A DNA stretch of 64,000 nucleotides from CAYMZZ01 sp047600605 (GCA_047600605.1 JASGKK010000001.1:248001-312000), one strand, 5' to 3'. Counted from the stretch's first letter, positions 46,221 to 55,541 are shown. The notes: generated by a model not told the origin, from the sequence alone. Numbers and translations: made by a program.

Positions 46221-47313
46221 ATGGCCAATCGGATCACCCGGAGGCGCCTGCGCAAAGCCTGGCAAAGGTTGCGACGGCTTCCCGGCGGAATAAATTTCCT
46301 GAAATATAGCTGGAATAAGGCTTACGGACTGCTGCTGCGTACGATCCGCAGCACCCGTGTGCCCCACCCCTCCTCCATTATGCTGGAAATAACCAACCAG
46401 TGTAACCTGGCCTGTATTACCTGCCCCCGCGAATACGCCTATGGTCACCAGATGGACAAAGGCTTTATGAACCTGGAGAAAATGAAAAAGGTGATTGATG
46501 AGGCCTTCCCCTACGTTGACTCCATCGGGCTTACCGGGCTGGGCGAAACTTTTATGTACAAGAAGCTGCCGGTAATAGTAGATTATATCCGGTCCAAAAA
46601 CCAGGGCATCATCATCAGCGTTTCTACCAATGCCCACCTCCCGGCCAGTGTACCCATGGTAACGGAACTCGCCGATAAACTCGATACCATCCAGGTCTCT
46701 ATTGACGGGATCGGCAAGACCTATGAGCAGGTACGGCTGAAAAGCGATTACCCCTTCTTTTATGAAAATATGCGGCAGATCGTGGAGGTTTGCCGGGGTA
46801 AGCGGGCCAGTGTGATGTTTAATTTTGTGGCTATCCGGGAAAATTATCAGCAGATGGCAGAAGTGGTCGAAGTTGGCCGGACAATTGGGGGTGACCTATG
46901 TAAACATCACTCCTTTCAATGTGGCTTCTGTTACGATTTATGATAAATCATATTATGATTTTTTCCAAACTCAGGCATTCAAAGAGGAATTGAAACGGGC
47001 CAAACAAACCGCCCGCAATTTTCCGGATATGGAATTGACCACCTGGGATATTGAAGCGCCCCGTGGATTTCGTAAATGCGACCTTGTCTGGTCACATTTT
47101 TATGTATCATGGGATGGATATGCCACACCCTGTTGCGCAAAACCTTTTCCCAAAGAACTCAACTTCGGCAGTGTGTTTGACGATGGCCTGATGAAATGTC
47201 TCAATAACCGCGATTACCGGCAATTCCGGAAAATGTGGTATAAGAATGAGCCGCCGGAGTTTTGTAAAAACTGTCATGTTATTGACCTCGATCCGGTCAT
47301 CGTGGATGCCTGA
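46221..47313 (+). CDS. Radical SAM/SPASM protein, frame broken
   Basis: About 363 aa when joined, starting at MANRITRRRLRKAW. The radical SAM cluster site is CNLACITCPRE with the TIM-barrel motifs IGLTGLGETFMYK and TIQVSIDGIGKTYEQ. The frame breaks in a run of five G (46887-46891): with four G it reads EVGRTIGVTYVNITPFNVAS and continues to the end. The C-terminal SPASM-type Cys set is DGYATPCCAKPF and PPEFCKNCHVID. Such proteins often modify peptides or cofactors; no precursor peptide gene is adjacent, so the substrate is unknown. It precedes recF by 25 bases. Confidence 0.9.
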
Positions 47314-47338
47314 TCTGTTTTCTGTTTAATATCGAACC

Positions 47339-48421
47339 ATGTTATCGCTTACGGGTATCACCCTTTTTCAGTTTAAGAACTATAGCAACCGGGTCTTTGG
47401 TCTGGACCACCGGGTGATCGGTATTTGTGGTAACAATGGTGTTGGCAAAACCAACCTCCTCGATGCGATCTATTACCTCTGTTTTACCAAAAGTTATTTT
47501 ACACGTCTTGACAGCCAGTTGGTGAAACAGGGTTTTGCCGGCTTCAGACTCGAAGGAGATTTTGTGGTAAATGGAATAAAGGAAAAGGCTGTTTGTATCT
47601 ATCGCGAAAACGGGAAAAAGGAATTCCAGATAAACGGACAGCCCTATGATAAATTTTCGCAGCATATAGGCCGCTATCCCTGTGTGATCATTGCACCGGA
47701 TGATGCACAACTCATTACCGGAGCCAGCGAAGAACGTCGCCGCTTCCTGGATGCATTGCTTAGTCAGCTTGATGCCACCTATCTGCAGCAGCTGATTGTA
47801 TACAATAAAGTATTGCAGCAGCGCAATTCCCTGCTCAAATCAATGGCAGAGACAGGTCGTCGCGATGCCGCATTACTGGATGTATTCGATGCACAGCTTA
47901 TACCTCCCGCCAGTTATGTGGCGGATAAGCGGAGAGATTTTCTGGTGAGTTTTTTACCTGCTGTAAAACATCTGTACCAGGAAATAGCGCGTCAGCCCGA
48001 AGAGGTCAGGCTGATCTATGAAAGTGAATTACTGCAACAATCTTTTCCCGAATTACTGACTGCCAGTCGTCAGCGCGATATGCTGGCCCAGCGTACTACT
48101 ACCGGCCCGCATCGTGATGATATCACACTGCTGTACAACGATCAGCCATTTAAATCAGTTGCTTCGCAGGGGCAGCGTAAGAGTCTGTTGTTTGCCCTGA
48201 AACTGGCCGAGATGGAAGTGCTGCAGCGCGAAAAAGGATTTGCTCCGCTCCTGCTGCTCGATGATGTATTCGAAAAACTCGATGAAGACCGCATCCGCAA
48301 CCTGCTCGACCGGGTCTGTAATCGCTACGATGGGCAGGTGATCATTACTGATACGCATGAAGAACGACTGCGTAGTCATTTTGAAGAGTTGGGATTGCAG
48401 TATGGACTGATCAAAGTATAA
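47339..48421 (+). CDS. recF: DNA recombination/repair protein RecF
   Basis: SMC-like ATPase that helps load RecA at gaps, 360 aa. The Walker A motif is GNNGVGKTNLLDAIYYL (34-50), the signature is SQGQRKSLLFALKLAEME and Walker B is LLLLDDVFEKLDEDR. Further RecF features: PDDAQLITGASEERRRFLD and TTTGPHRDDI. The stop codon overlaps the first base of a 35-bp repeat arm. With the following DUF721 gene it forms a typical replication/repair neighbourhood. Confidence 0.97.
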   Translation: MLSLTGITLFQFKNYSNRVFGLDHRVIGICGNNGVGKTNLLDAIYYLCFTKSYFTRLDSQLVKQGFAGFRLEGDFVVNGIKEKAVCIYRENGKKEFQINGQPYDKFSQHIGRYPCVIIAPDDAQLITGASEERRRFLDALLSQLDATYLQQLIVYNKVLQQRNSLLKSMAETGRRDAALLDVFDAQLIPPASYVADKRRDFLVSFLPAVKHLYQEIARQPEEVRLIYESELLQQSFPELLTASRQRDMLAQRTTTGPHRDDITLLYNDQPFKSVASQGQRKSLLFALKLAEMEVLQREKGFAPLLLLDDVFEKLDEDRIRNLLDRVCNRYDGQVIITDTHEERLRSHFEELGLQYGLIKV

Positions 48422-48624
48422 TGTGCCAATGTGCTGATGTGCTAGTGTGCTAATGAATCTTAGGGGGAACCATCTTTTTATTACTGTAACAATCAATAGT
48501 ATTGGAATGCTTAATGGAACTGCCGGCTACGCCGGCAGTTTTTCATTTCGTTCATCTATTTGACATACCAGCTCACAAATTCATTCCTCCATTAGCACAC
48601 TAGCACATCAGCACATTAGCACAT
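48421..48624. repeat. 35-bp inverted repeat between recF and DUF721
   Basis: Arms 48421-48455 and 48590-48624 are reverse complements at 34 of 35 positions, built from the word ATGTGCTA / ATGTGCTG. The first arm begins on the last base of the recF stop; the second ends 20 bases before the DUF721 ATG. Between them are a terminator and otherwise nothing recognisable. Confidence 0.88.
48518..48544 (+). terminator. recF terminator
   Basis: Perfect stem AACTGCCGGC / GCCGGCAGTT with a TAC loop and T-rich tail. Confidence 0.85.
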
Positions 48625-48632
48625 TTTTTCTC

Positions 48633-48640
48633 TACATTTG
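48633..48640 (+). promoter_or_regulatory. -7 element directly before DUF721 gene
   Basis: TACATTTG followed by TGTC and the ATG at 48645; predicts a leaderless mRNA. Confidence 0.5.
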
Positions 48641-48644
48641 TGTC

Positions 48645-48926
48645 ATGGGTGAATATTCAATCGGTGACGCTATCCGCCAGTTTCTCGAAAAAAGCCGTAT
48701 CAAAGGAGATATCCAGGCTATGCAGATCGAGGAAGTATGGGAGCAGATTATGGGACGCACCGTGGCCCGTTATACAGACAAATTGCAACTCTTCGGCGGC
48801 AAACTGATCGTATCTACCCGTGTAGCCCCTCTCCGGCAGGAACTCATTTACCAGCGCGAAAAAATCATGCAGCGCGTAAATGAAGCAATGGGACAAAACC
48901 TCGTCAAAGAAGTAGTGATTCAATAA
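48645..48926 (+). CDS. DUF721 (DciA-like) protein
   Basis: Cytoplasmic protein of 93 aa, nearly all one DUF721 domain: WEQIMGRTVARYTDKLQLFGGKLIVST and APLRQELIYQREKIMQRVNE. DciA proteins load the replicative helicase in bacteria lacking DnaC/DnaI; whether this short form does so is inference. It sits after recF and ends seven bases inside the convergent CBS gene. Confidence 0.9.
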   Translation: MGEYSIGDAIRQFLEKSRIKGDIQAMQIEEVWEQIMGRTVARYTDKLQLFGGKLIVSTRVAPLRQELIYQREKIMQRVNEAMGQNLVKEVVIQ

Positions 48927-49366
48927 GGATTGCTTAACGCCCTTCCTCTCTCAACTTTTTCATCAAATATATCCTGACGCTGTCTTACGGCTTCTTCCAG
49001 AATATCCTGCGCAGATATGATGCCGGCAAAACTATGTTCGCGGAATACAGGAATATAACGTACATGATGCGACTTCATCAGTTTCATACAATCCTCTACA
49101 GACTGTGCGGTTTCTGCAATGGGTAATTGTGTATTCATTACAGACCTTACTGTGGCAGAATGAAAGGCTTTGTTATGAAAAATGATCTTGGTAGCAATGT
49201 CATGGTCTGTTATTAAACCGAGAAACTGATCGTCTTCGTCCATTACGATGAGATAGTCTGCCTGCAGACAGGCCATACGGCTTAAAGCATCGCTCACGGT
49301 TGATTGCGGAGATATCCTGTTGAAATGCGGCTGCTTTTGTTCCAGGATGACGGTAATGTTTTCCAT
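48920..49366 (-). CDS. Tandem CBS-domain protein
   Basis: Soluble protein of 148 aa consisting of two CBS domains (about 15-75 and 80-140), including VMDEDDQFLGLITDHDIATKII and YIPVFREHSFAGIISAQDIL. A CBS pair usually binds adenosyl nucleotides and senses energy state. No enzyme domain is attached, so it is a stand-alone regulator or binding protein. It overlaps the DUF721 end by seven bases, convergent. Confidence 0.92.
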   Translation of the reverse strand: MENITVILEQKQPHFNRISPQSTVSDALSRMACLQADYLIVMDEDDQFLGLITDHDIATKIIFHNKAFHSATVRSVMNTQLPIAETAQSVEDCMKLMKSHHVRYIPVFREHSFAGIISAQDILEEAVRQRQDIFDEKVERGRALSNPY

Positions 49367-49491
49367 AACCAGGATTTAATGGTTAAAAAATACAGTCAGG
49401 AGGAGCGAAATAGTGGGGAAATCTGTATAGGTAAGTTACGTCATTTAAGGCAATACCTCTTCAAATAAAAAGAATTTAATGCGGGCTTAAC

Positions 49492-50541
49492 TTAATGTAT
49501 CCGCACACGTGGGTCCACCAGCCCATACAGGATATCTGCCAGCAGATTGATGAGGATAAAAAAGCAGGCAGCTACCAGTACGGCACCCATTACTACGGGA
49601 TAATCGAGTTTTTCCAGTGCATCTACTGTAACCAGGCCAATCCCCTGCCAGCCAAAGATATATTCTACAAAAAACGCACCGGCCAGCAATTCGGCAAACC
49701 AGCCGGTTACGGCCGTGATGACGGGGTTGAGTGCGTTGCGTAAGGCATGTTTCCATACTACTGCCCGCTGACTCAGTCCTTTAGCCCGGGCTGTGCGGAT
49801 AAAATCCTGGTTAAGTACATCGAGCATGGCGCTCCGGGTAAGCTGCGTAATAATTGCGAGGGGTCTGATGCCCAGTGTAATGGCAGGTAAAATAAGATTT
49901 TGTAAAGTATAACGCCGCTCACCGGTATAATCATCTACATCATACCAGCTTCCGGAAATATGGAGGCCTGTCCAGTTGCTCCACACAAATCCGAACAGAT
50001 AAGCGATGATAATGCCCATAAAGAAAGAAGGTGCGGAAATACCGAGAATGCTCGAAAAAATAGCAGACTGATCCATCCAGGAACCTTTGCGTACAGCAGC
50101 GAGTACGCCCAATGGGATGCCGATGAGTACGGCCAGCAGCATGGCGGAAAAAGCCAGCATGATAGTGCCTGGCAGCGCCTGCATGAGCACGGTACTTACT
50201 TCCTGTTTGCTTTGATAGGATTTGCGCAGGTAAGGCAGTTTTACTCCGATCCTGGTCTCGCCGCCGATAAAAAATCCCCGTAAACCCTTTTCACTGATCT
50301 CTTTTTTTGAATGAATACAAATCGGGGATACATCATTGAGGTAAAGCAGAAACTGTTTCCATTTGGGCTGATCGAGGTATAACTCTTTGCGGATATTCTG
50401 TTCGGTGCGGGCATCTCCTCCCTGCCCCATGACGAGGCGTGCAGGATCGCCAAATCCCTGGAAAAGAAAAAAGACAAGCACCACTACGCCCAGCAGTACG
50501 AGCAGGCCATAAGCAAGTTTTTTTGCAATGAAGCGTAGCAT
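49492..50541 (-). CDS. DppB-type ABC transporter permease
   Basis: Inner-membrane permease of a peptide/nickel-type ABC importer, 349 aa from the ATG at 50541 (MLRFIAKKLAYGLLVLLGVV). Six-helix layout with the EAA coupling motif ARAKGLSQRAVVWKHALRNALNP. No second permease, ATPase or binding protein is nearby, so the rest of the transporter must be encoded elsewhere. It starts six bases after the DoxX-type gene stop and is probably cotranscribed with it. Confidence 0.93.
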   Translation of the reverse strand: MLRFIAKKLAYGLLVLLGVVVLVFFLFQGFGDPARLVMGQGGDARTEQNIRKELYLDQPKWKQFLLYLNDVSPICIHSKKEISEKGLRGFFIGGETRIGVKLPYLRKSYQSKQEVSTVLMQALPGTIMLAFSAMLLAVLIGIPLGVLAAVRKGSWMDQSAIFSSILGISAPSFFMGIIIAYLFGFVWSNWTGLHISGSWYDVDDYTGERRYTLQNLILPAITLGIRPLAIITQLTRSAMLDVLNQDFIRTARAKGLSQRAVVWKHALRNALNPVITAVTGWFAELLAGAFFVEYIFGWQGIGLVTVDALEKLDYPVVMGAVLVAACFFILINLLADILYGLVDPRVRIH

Positions 50542-50547
50542 AGGCAA

Positions 50548-51696
50548 TTAACGGTCCTGTGTAGCCGGTGTATGAAGAGCCGGCATACTTTGTACCTGTT
50601 TAAGGATGCGATCCATACGGTGATACCCCTGTTTGTCCACGATTGTACCTGACTCAAGCAAAAACAGACAGGGATTGGTACGGGCAGCTGTATGAATCAG
50701 GATAGCATCGGCAGTAAGTACGGGCAAACCTGCAAAAGTGGTTCCGGCAAATTCATGATTAATGGCATCCCTGTTGCTGGTAACTACATACACCGGGATA
50801 TTCTTTTTGTTTGCCTGATCCACGATCTGGCCAAAGGTGGATGACCATTTTTTGAAAGGAACGGTCTCGAAGTTTTCGCAAAACAGTACCAATGCTGCAG
50901 AAGAGATCAATACTTCCTGTGTGGCATCGGCATCGCCGGCTGCACTGAGCCGGAAACCCTTGATAGGCGGTATGGCGTTTCCTGCACGGATCAGTTTATC
51001 CTTGCGGCTTTTGAATGTATAGGCATCCAGATCGGCTGGTAATTCTGCCGGAGAAAACTCATACTCCTTCCCTTCCTTTTCATAAATAAAACGGATGGCA
51101 AAGCTGTCGGGAACAGCGCCGGGTGGTGGCTGCATCTTTTCCGGGATATTATTGCCTTTTTTGAAAGGCAGACAATCAACCGGTGGCAGGTAGGTAAGCG
51201 CATACCATTGCAGTCCGAAGCTGAACAGTGTAACCAGCAGCATAAGGCCGGTATTGAGGCGCGGACCAAACAGGGGTTTGATATGTCGTTGCTGCCAACA
51301 GAGGAATGTAATAAGTACGGTCAGGATCACATCTTTCATAAAAGAGGTATAGGATGTGATCGGCAGACAGTCGCCAAAGCAACCGCAATTGGCAGGCTTT
51401 CCTGTAATATAAGTGTAGCCTGTAAGGAAGGTAAAGAAGACGATCAGCAGCAGCAGCAGCCAGGTAAATAACCGGATACGCCAGCCCAGCAACAGGGCAA
51501 ATCCTGCTATGATCTCAAATGCATTCATGAGTATAGAACTCAAAAGCGTGTAATCATGCAGACCAGACCATCCCCAGATTTCAAAAAACTCCTGCATTTT
51601 ATAGCTGAGTCCCAACGGGTCATTGGCTTTGACCAGTCCGGAAAAAATGAAGAGCAGTCCAACGATGATTCGGGCTATCTGGATAAGTACTTTCAT
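50548..51696 (-). CDS. DoxX/BT_3928-type membrane protein with thioredoxin-like C-terminus
   Basis: Membrane protein of 382 aa. Four to five helices (about 5-165) form a DoxX/MauE-like domain with GLLFIFSGLVKANDPLGLSYKM and the Cys-rich PANCGCFGDCLPIT between helices. A soluble thioredoxin-like part follows (about 200-375; SAALVLFCENFETVPFKKW). MauE/DoxX relatives act in disulphide or redox handling of exported proteins. The gene order DUF1599 - this gene is common in Bacteroidota. Redox partner unknown. Confidence 0.88.
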   Translation of the reverse strand: MKVLIQIARIIVGLLFIFSGLVKANDPLGLSYKMQEFFEIWGWSGLHDYTLLSSILMNAFEIIAGFALLLGWRIRLFTWLLLLLIVFFTFLTGYTYITGKPANCGCFGDCLPITSYTSFMKDVILTVLITFLCWQQRHIKPLFGPRLNTGLMLLVTLFSFGLQWYALTYLPPVDCLPFKKGNNIPEKMQPPPGAVPDSFAIRFIYEKEGKEYEFSPAELPADLDAYTFKSRKDKLIRAGNAIPPIKGFRLSAAGDADATQEVLISSAALVLFCENFETVPFKKWSSTFGQIVDQANKKNIPVYVVTSNRDAINHEFAGTTFAGLPVLTADAILIHTAARTNPCLFLLESGTIVDKQGYHRMDRILKQVQSMPALHTPATQDR

Positions 51697-51725
51697 TTCT
51701 TGCTGCTTATATAAAGGTTAACCGG

Positions 51726-52277
51726 TTAATGTTTTTTTTCACTGATCAGGATGAGGGCAAATACCGAATAATTGATAATATCGTGATAATTGGCGTCAAT
51801 ACCTTCGCTGATCAGTGTCCTGCCTTCGTTGGCCAGGATCTGGCGTATGCGCTGTAGTTTCATCAGTATCAGGTCTACAAAACTTTCCTGGCTCATGCTA
51901 CGCCAGGCTTCACCATAATCATGGTTTTTGTTTTCCATAAGGGCCTTGCTGGCCTGGATATGATGCGTATACAGGCTGGTAACCGTGTCAATATCCAGTT
52001 CTTCGGGCGAGTCTGCTTTCAGTTCCAGTTGAATAAGGCCAATGACGGCATAGTTGACGATGCCTTTGAATTCTGCTGCGATATCGTCGGCTATCCGTTG
52101 CATCCCCTTTTCCTGGATGGTACGTATGCGTTGTGCCTTGATAAAAAGCTGGTCAACGATGGAGATGGTTCGTAATACACGCCAGGCTGTGCCATAGTCG
52201 CGGGCTTTTTTCAGGAAAATATCCCGGCTGGCATTGATCACTTCATCATATTGCCGCTCTGTAGTAGTTGCTTCCAT
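51726..52277 (-). CDS. DUF1599 protein
   Basis: Cytoplasmic, all-helical protein of 183 aa made of two similar halves: IFLKKARDYGTAWRVLRT and, in the second half, ALMENKNHDYGEAWRSMSQ. The repeated DYGxAWR motif is the family mark; the fold is expected to resemble all-alpha nucleotide pyrophosphohydrolases (MazG-like), but activity is not established. Divergent from folP with 123 bases between starts. Confidence 0.9.
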   Translation of the reverse strand: MEATTTERQYDEVINASRDIFLKKARDYGTAWRVLRTISIVDQLFIKAQRIRTIQEKGMQRIADDIAAEFKGIVNYAVIGLIQLELKADSPEELDIDTVTSLYTHHIQASKALMENKNHDYGEAWRSMSQESFVDLILMKLQRIRQILANEGRTLISEGIDANYHDIINYSVFALILISEKKH

Positions 52278-52400
52278 TCAAACAGGTTGATTTTGTATTG
52301 ATCAGGGTATTCAGCAGCAGGTTTACACATCAGCTCAATAATGGTGCTGCTAAGCGGTTTCTGCCTACCTTTAGCTTCAAAAATAAAGAAACAAAGGGGA

Positions 52401-53231
52401 ATGTACCTGTTGAATTGCAGAGGCCGCTTATTGAATGTGGATAAGCCCATGATAATGGGTATTATCAATACCACGCCTGATTCATTTTTTGCACCCAGCC
52501 GCCAGCAAATGCAGGATGAACTATTAGGTCGTGCAGAGGAAATGCTCAAATCCGGTGCAGCCATACTGGACATGGGTGGACAAAGTACAAGACCCGGCAG
52601 CCGTGCTGTCGGTGCTGCAGAAGAAATGGATCGCGTGATACCCGCTATTGAAGCCGTTTACCGGCATTTCTCCGATGTCATCATCTCTGTCGATACCTAT
52701 TATGCCCGTGTGGCAGAAGCGGCTGTACAGGCAGGGGCTTCCATTATCAACGATATCAGTGCAGGCAGGCTGGATGAGGAACTGTTGCCCACGGTGGCAC
52801 GTCTGCGTGTTCCCTATGTGCTGATGCATATGGCGGGTACACCTCAGCATATGCAGGATGCACCCCATTATACCAATGTGGTACAGGAGGTGATGGACTT
52901 CTTTATTATTGAACTGGCACGGTTGCAAAAACTGGGCATCACCGATGTGATTCTCGATCCGGGTTTTGGGTTTGGCAAAACCATTGCACATAATTTTCAA
53001 TTACTGCGGCAACTGGAGTTGTTTCAATTGCTGCAACATCCCCTCCTTCTCGGGGTTTCACGAAAATCAACTATTTATAAAACGCTTGGTACAACCGCTG
53101 ATCAGGCATTGAATGGTACCACGGTACTGCACACGGTTGGACTTCAGAAAGGAGTTCAACTGCTGCGCGTACATGATGTAAAAGAAGCCCGGGAAGCTGT
53201 ATTGTTGCTGGAGGCCATGCGCGAGGCCTGA
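52401..53231 (+). CDS. folP: Dihydropteroate synthase
   Basis: Folate-pathway enzyme joining p-aminobenzoate to the pterin diphosphate; sulfonamide target; 276 aa from ATG 52401, which has AGGGGA as ribosome site (the frame is open 20 codons further up). Motifs: MGIINTTPDSFF, ILDMGGQSTRPGS, VDTYYARVAEAAVQAGASIINDI and the substrate Lys/Ser region LLGVSRKSTI. TIM barrel of normal length. Confidence 0.97.
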   Translation: MYLLNCRGRLLNVDKPMIMGIINTTPDSFFAPSRQQMQDELLGRAEEMLKSGAAILDMGGQSTRPGSRAVGAAEEMDRVIPAIEAVYRHFSDVIISVDTYYARVAEAAVQAGASIINDISAGRLDEELLPTVARLRVPYVLMHMAGTPQHMQDAPHYTNVVQEVMDFFIIELARLQKLGITDVILDPGFGFGKTIAHNFQLLRQLELFQLLQHPLLLGVSRKSTIYKTLGTTADQALNGTTVLHTVGLQKGVQLLRVHDVKEAREAVLLLEAMREA

Positions 53232-53246
53232 CATATACAGGTATAA

Positions 53247-53273
53247 AAAATCCCGCCGAAGCGGGAATTTTTT
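53247..53273. terminator. folP terminator
   Basis: Stem TCCCGC / GCGGGA with a CGAA tetraloop, A-run on one side and seven T on the other; works on either strand. The remaining gap to 53534 holds a second hairpin, CCGTCCTCC / GGAGGACGG at 53454-53474, and an ATAGCC / GGCTAT stem at about 53500-53517, likely ending the FKBP gene; no gene seen. Confidence 0.88.
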
Positions 53274-53534
53274 TGGCCGTGAATACAGTATAATCAGGCC
53301 CTGATGGTGTTTTTCAGCGCATTTCAAAGGAAATGGATCACTATTAAATAAGCAAGTACGGTAGTCTTGATTGAGGGCATTCAGAGGGGAGAGATAAAGA
53401 CGCGGACCTTGGACTAAAAACGGGACCAGTATACGCATGTCCTTATAAAGGAACCGTCCTCCGGAGGAGGACGGTGTAAAGGTGCAACTTTATTTTCACA
53501 TAGCCATAAAAAGGCTATTGAGGCATATCAATTT

Positions 53535-54524
53535 TTAGTTACCCGGACGGACAGGAAGCGGTTCATTTGAAATGGGCAATGTGTCCGTAACATTGAGCAG
53601 TTCCACATCAAATTTCATCGCTTCAAAAGGCTGGAATTTAGGATGTGATTTTCCATATGCTCTGAAACCAGGCACATACAGTGTGCCTTTACCACCCTGT
53701 TTGAGTGTTTCCAGGCCTTCTTCCATGCCGGGAATAAGCGCACCAACGCCCAGTTGGCGGGTAAAGGTACCGGCGTCAAATGTGCTGTCTTTGCGGACCA
53801 GGTTGCCGGTATATTTCACAGTTACAAATTTTTCAGGAGCGGCTTGCGGACCTGTGCCCTGTTCTTTGATAACTACAAATGTGCCTTTGCCGACCATTTG
53901 GGCATTGATATTTTTGGAAGCCAGGTAATCCTGCATGGCTTTAATACCTTTTGCAACTTCGCCGTCTTTTTCATATTCGGCATATTGCTGCTGCATTTGC
54001 TCCTGCACTTGTTTTTTATATTTAGCCAGCTCTTCTTTCTGACGTTGTTCCTGACGGGGTTTATCTTTTTCTGTTTCAATGGCCTGGTCTGCACGCAGCA
54101 GGCTGTCATTGCGGAATATTTCCAGTACGGTAAAAGAAGTGATCAGGCGATCTCCTTTTTTGAAGGTGGGAGGAAGAGGTATGCCGCGTTTGATAAGCGT
54201 ATCTACCATCATTACAGTTACTGCACTGTCTCCTTTTCCGAGCATACCAAAAATCTCTGCAGGGTTATAGTCAGCCTGCTGTCCGGCGGTATAGCGTACA
54301 TAGGCAGGCATTTCACCATAGCTGGATTGTACAACAGAATCGTTGTACCGGGTAACAAAATTAAATTTCAGCCAGTCTCCTTCCCGTAAGGCAGAATCCT
54401 TTTTGCTTCCAGGGTAGATCTTGTACATCAGGCCGCTCTTTGTCTTTTTGTAAGACACACTGTTGCATGACACCGCCAGGGCGCATACCATAATTGCCAA
54501 CAGGGATTGATAAACTGTTTTCAT
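53535..54524 (-). CDS. FKBP-type peptidyl-prolyl isomerase lipoprotein
   Basis: Exported folding helper of 329 aa; signal with lipobox (SLLAIMVCALAVSC). A degenerate first FKBP-like half (about 35-140), a charged coiled coil (RQEQRQKEELAKYKKQ) and a full FKBP domain at the C-terminus (about 215-310: VTVKYTGNLVRKDSTFDAG, IPGMEEGLETLKQGGKGTLYV). It follows the DHH gene by nine bases in the same direction. Confidence 0.94.
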   Translation of the reverse strand: MKTVYQSLLAIMVCALAVSCNSVSYKKTKSGLMYKIYPGSKKDSALREGDWLKFNFVTRYNDSVVQSSYGEMPAYVRYTAGQQADYNPAEIFGMLGKGDSAVTVMMVDTLIKRGIPLPPTFKKGDRLITSFTVLEIFRNDSLLRADQAIETEKDKPRQEQRQKEELAKYKKQVQEQMQQQYAEYEKDGEVAKGIKAMQDYLASKNINAQMVGKGTFVVIKEQGTGPQAAPEKFVTVKYTGNLVRKDSTFDAGTFTRQLGVGALIPGMEEGLETLKQGGKGTLYVPGFRAYGKSHPKFQPFEAMKFDVELLNVTDTLPISNEPLPVRPGN

Positions 54525-54533
54525 TTGTTTTGT

Positions 54534-55541
54534 TTATTGTAATAAAGATTTATTTTCTTTTATTGCCAGCTTGAACTTCTGAACTGTTTGTTCAAGGCTG
54601 TCACTGCTCTTGCCTCCGGATGCATGAAAATGACCTCCGCCTTCAAAGTATTTCCGGGCAAATGCGTTGCAATCAAAATCACCTTTGCTGCGAAAACTCC
54701 ATTTCCGTTCTTCGTCACGGTCAATCACCAGCCCTACCAGCTTAATGCCCTGAATAGATTGGGGAAAGTTGACCAGGCCATCTGTATCGCCGGTTTTGAT
54801 ATGAAATTTGAGCAGGTCTGATTTGGGAATGGAAATAAGGGCTGTATTGTATTCATAAAATACTTCCATCCGGTTGAGCAGTACATGACCGGTAAACCGG
54901 ATCTTATTTTCCAGGAAATTGTCGAACAGGTTTTCGTGAACTTTGGAATGATCCAGTCCCCGTTGCTTCAGGTCAGCGACCAGTGCATGCACGCTGGCCT
55001 GCGCAGAAGAAAAACGAAAAGAGCCGGTATCGGCCACTACGCCGGCATACAGGCATTCGCTGATTTCCATGTTGATCCTGCTGCTGTTGCCGGAGCCTAC
55101 AATAAAATCGTAGATCATTTCGCAGGTAGAGCTTTTGCCGGTATCGCTGATGCCATAATTGAACGAAGGCTCATCCGGCTCGCGGTGATGATCGATCAGG
55201 ATCTTGACACACTGGGCTGCCCGCAGTTTCTCTGCAAGATGTTTGGTGCGGGTGAAAATATTGAAATCGAGGCAAAACAGCCATTCGGCTGCATCCAGCG
55301 CAGCTTCTGCACGACCGCGCGCTGCTTCAAAATCGATCACTTCGCTGCAACCCGGCATCCAGTCAAGCCATTTGGCCCAGTTGGTAGGCGATATCACGGT
55401 CACCTGGTGACCCAGCAGTCGCAGAAAATGCGTCAGACCGAGGCTGGAGCCCATCGCGTCGGCATCCGGTTTTTGGTGCATGGTGACAACCACCTTATGC
55501 GGCTGATTGAGCAGAGGGAAAAAATCCTGTATCGGTTTCAT
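54534..55541 (-). CDS. DHH/DHHA1 phosphoesterase (NrnA-like)
   Basis: Cytoplasmic phosphoesterase, 335 aa, of the NrnA oligoribonuclease / pAp phosphatase group. Metal-site motifs: TMHQKPDADAMGSSLG, WLFCLDFNIF and LIDHHREPD; the C-terminal DHHA1 substrate motif is EGGGHFHASGGKSS. It degrades short RNAs or 3'-phosphoadenosine phosphate; which one cannot be told. Upstream partner of the FKBP gene. Confidence 0.94.
   Translation of the reverse strand: MKPIQDFFPLLNQPHKVVVTMHQKPDADAMGSSLGLTHFLRLLGHQVTVISPTNWAKWLDWMPGCSEVIDFEAARGRAEAALDAAEWLFCLDFNIFTRTKHLAEKLRAAQCVKILIDHHREPDEPSFNYGISDTGKSSTCEMIYDFIVGSGNSSRINMEISECLYAGVVADTGSFRFSSAQASVHALVADLKQRGLDHSKVHENLFDNFLENKIRFTGHVLLNRMEVFYEYNTALISIPKSDLLKFHIKTGDTDGLVNFPQSIQGIKLVGLVIDRDEERKWSFRSKGDFDCNAFARKYFEGGGHFHASGGKSSDSLEQTVQKFKLAIKENKSLLQ

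Noticed and set aside
46101..46637. 178-codon minus-strand frame next to pdhA
   Set aside because: Lies opposite the radical SAM motifs; the plus-strand frame has clear Cys cluster and promoter.
46221..47313. Radical SAM gene as part of a peptide natural-product cluster
   Set aside because: No precursor peptide, protease or exporter gene is adjacent; neighbours are pdhA and recF.
49492..50541. Complete peptide ABC importer
   Set aside because: Only one permease gene is present; no ATPase, second permease or binding protein in the window.
53754..54389. 211-codon plus-strand frame opposite the FKBP gene
   Set aside because: Translation is rich in Phe/Leu/Cys with no domain; it is the mirror of a well-supported lipoprotein gene.
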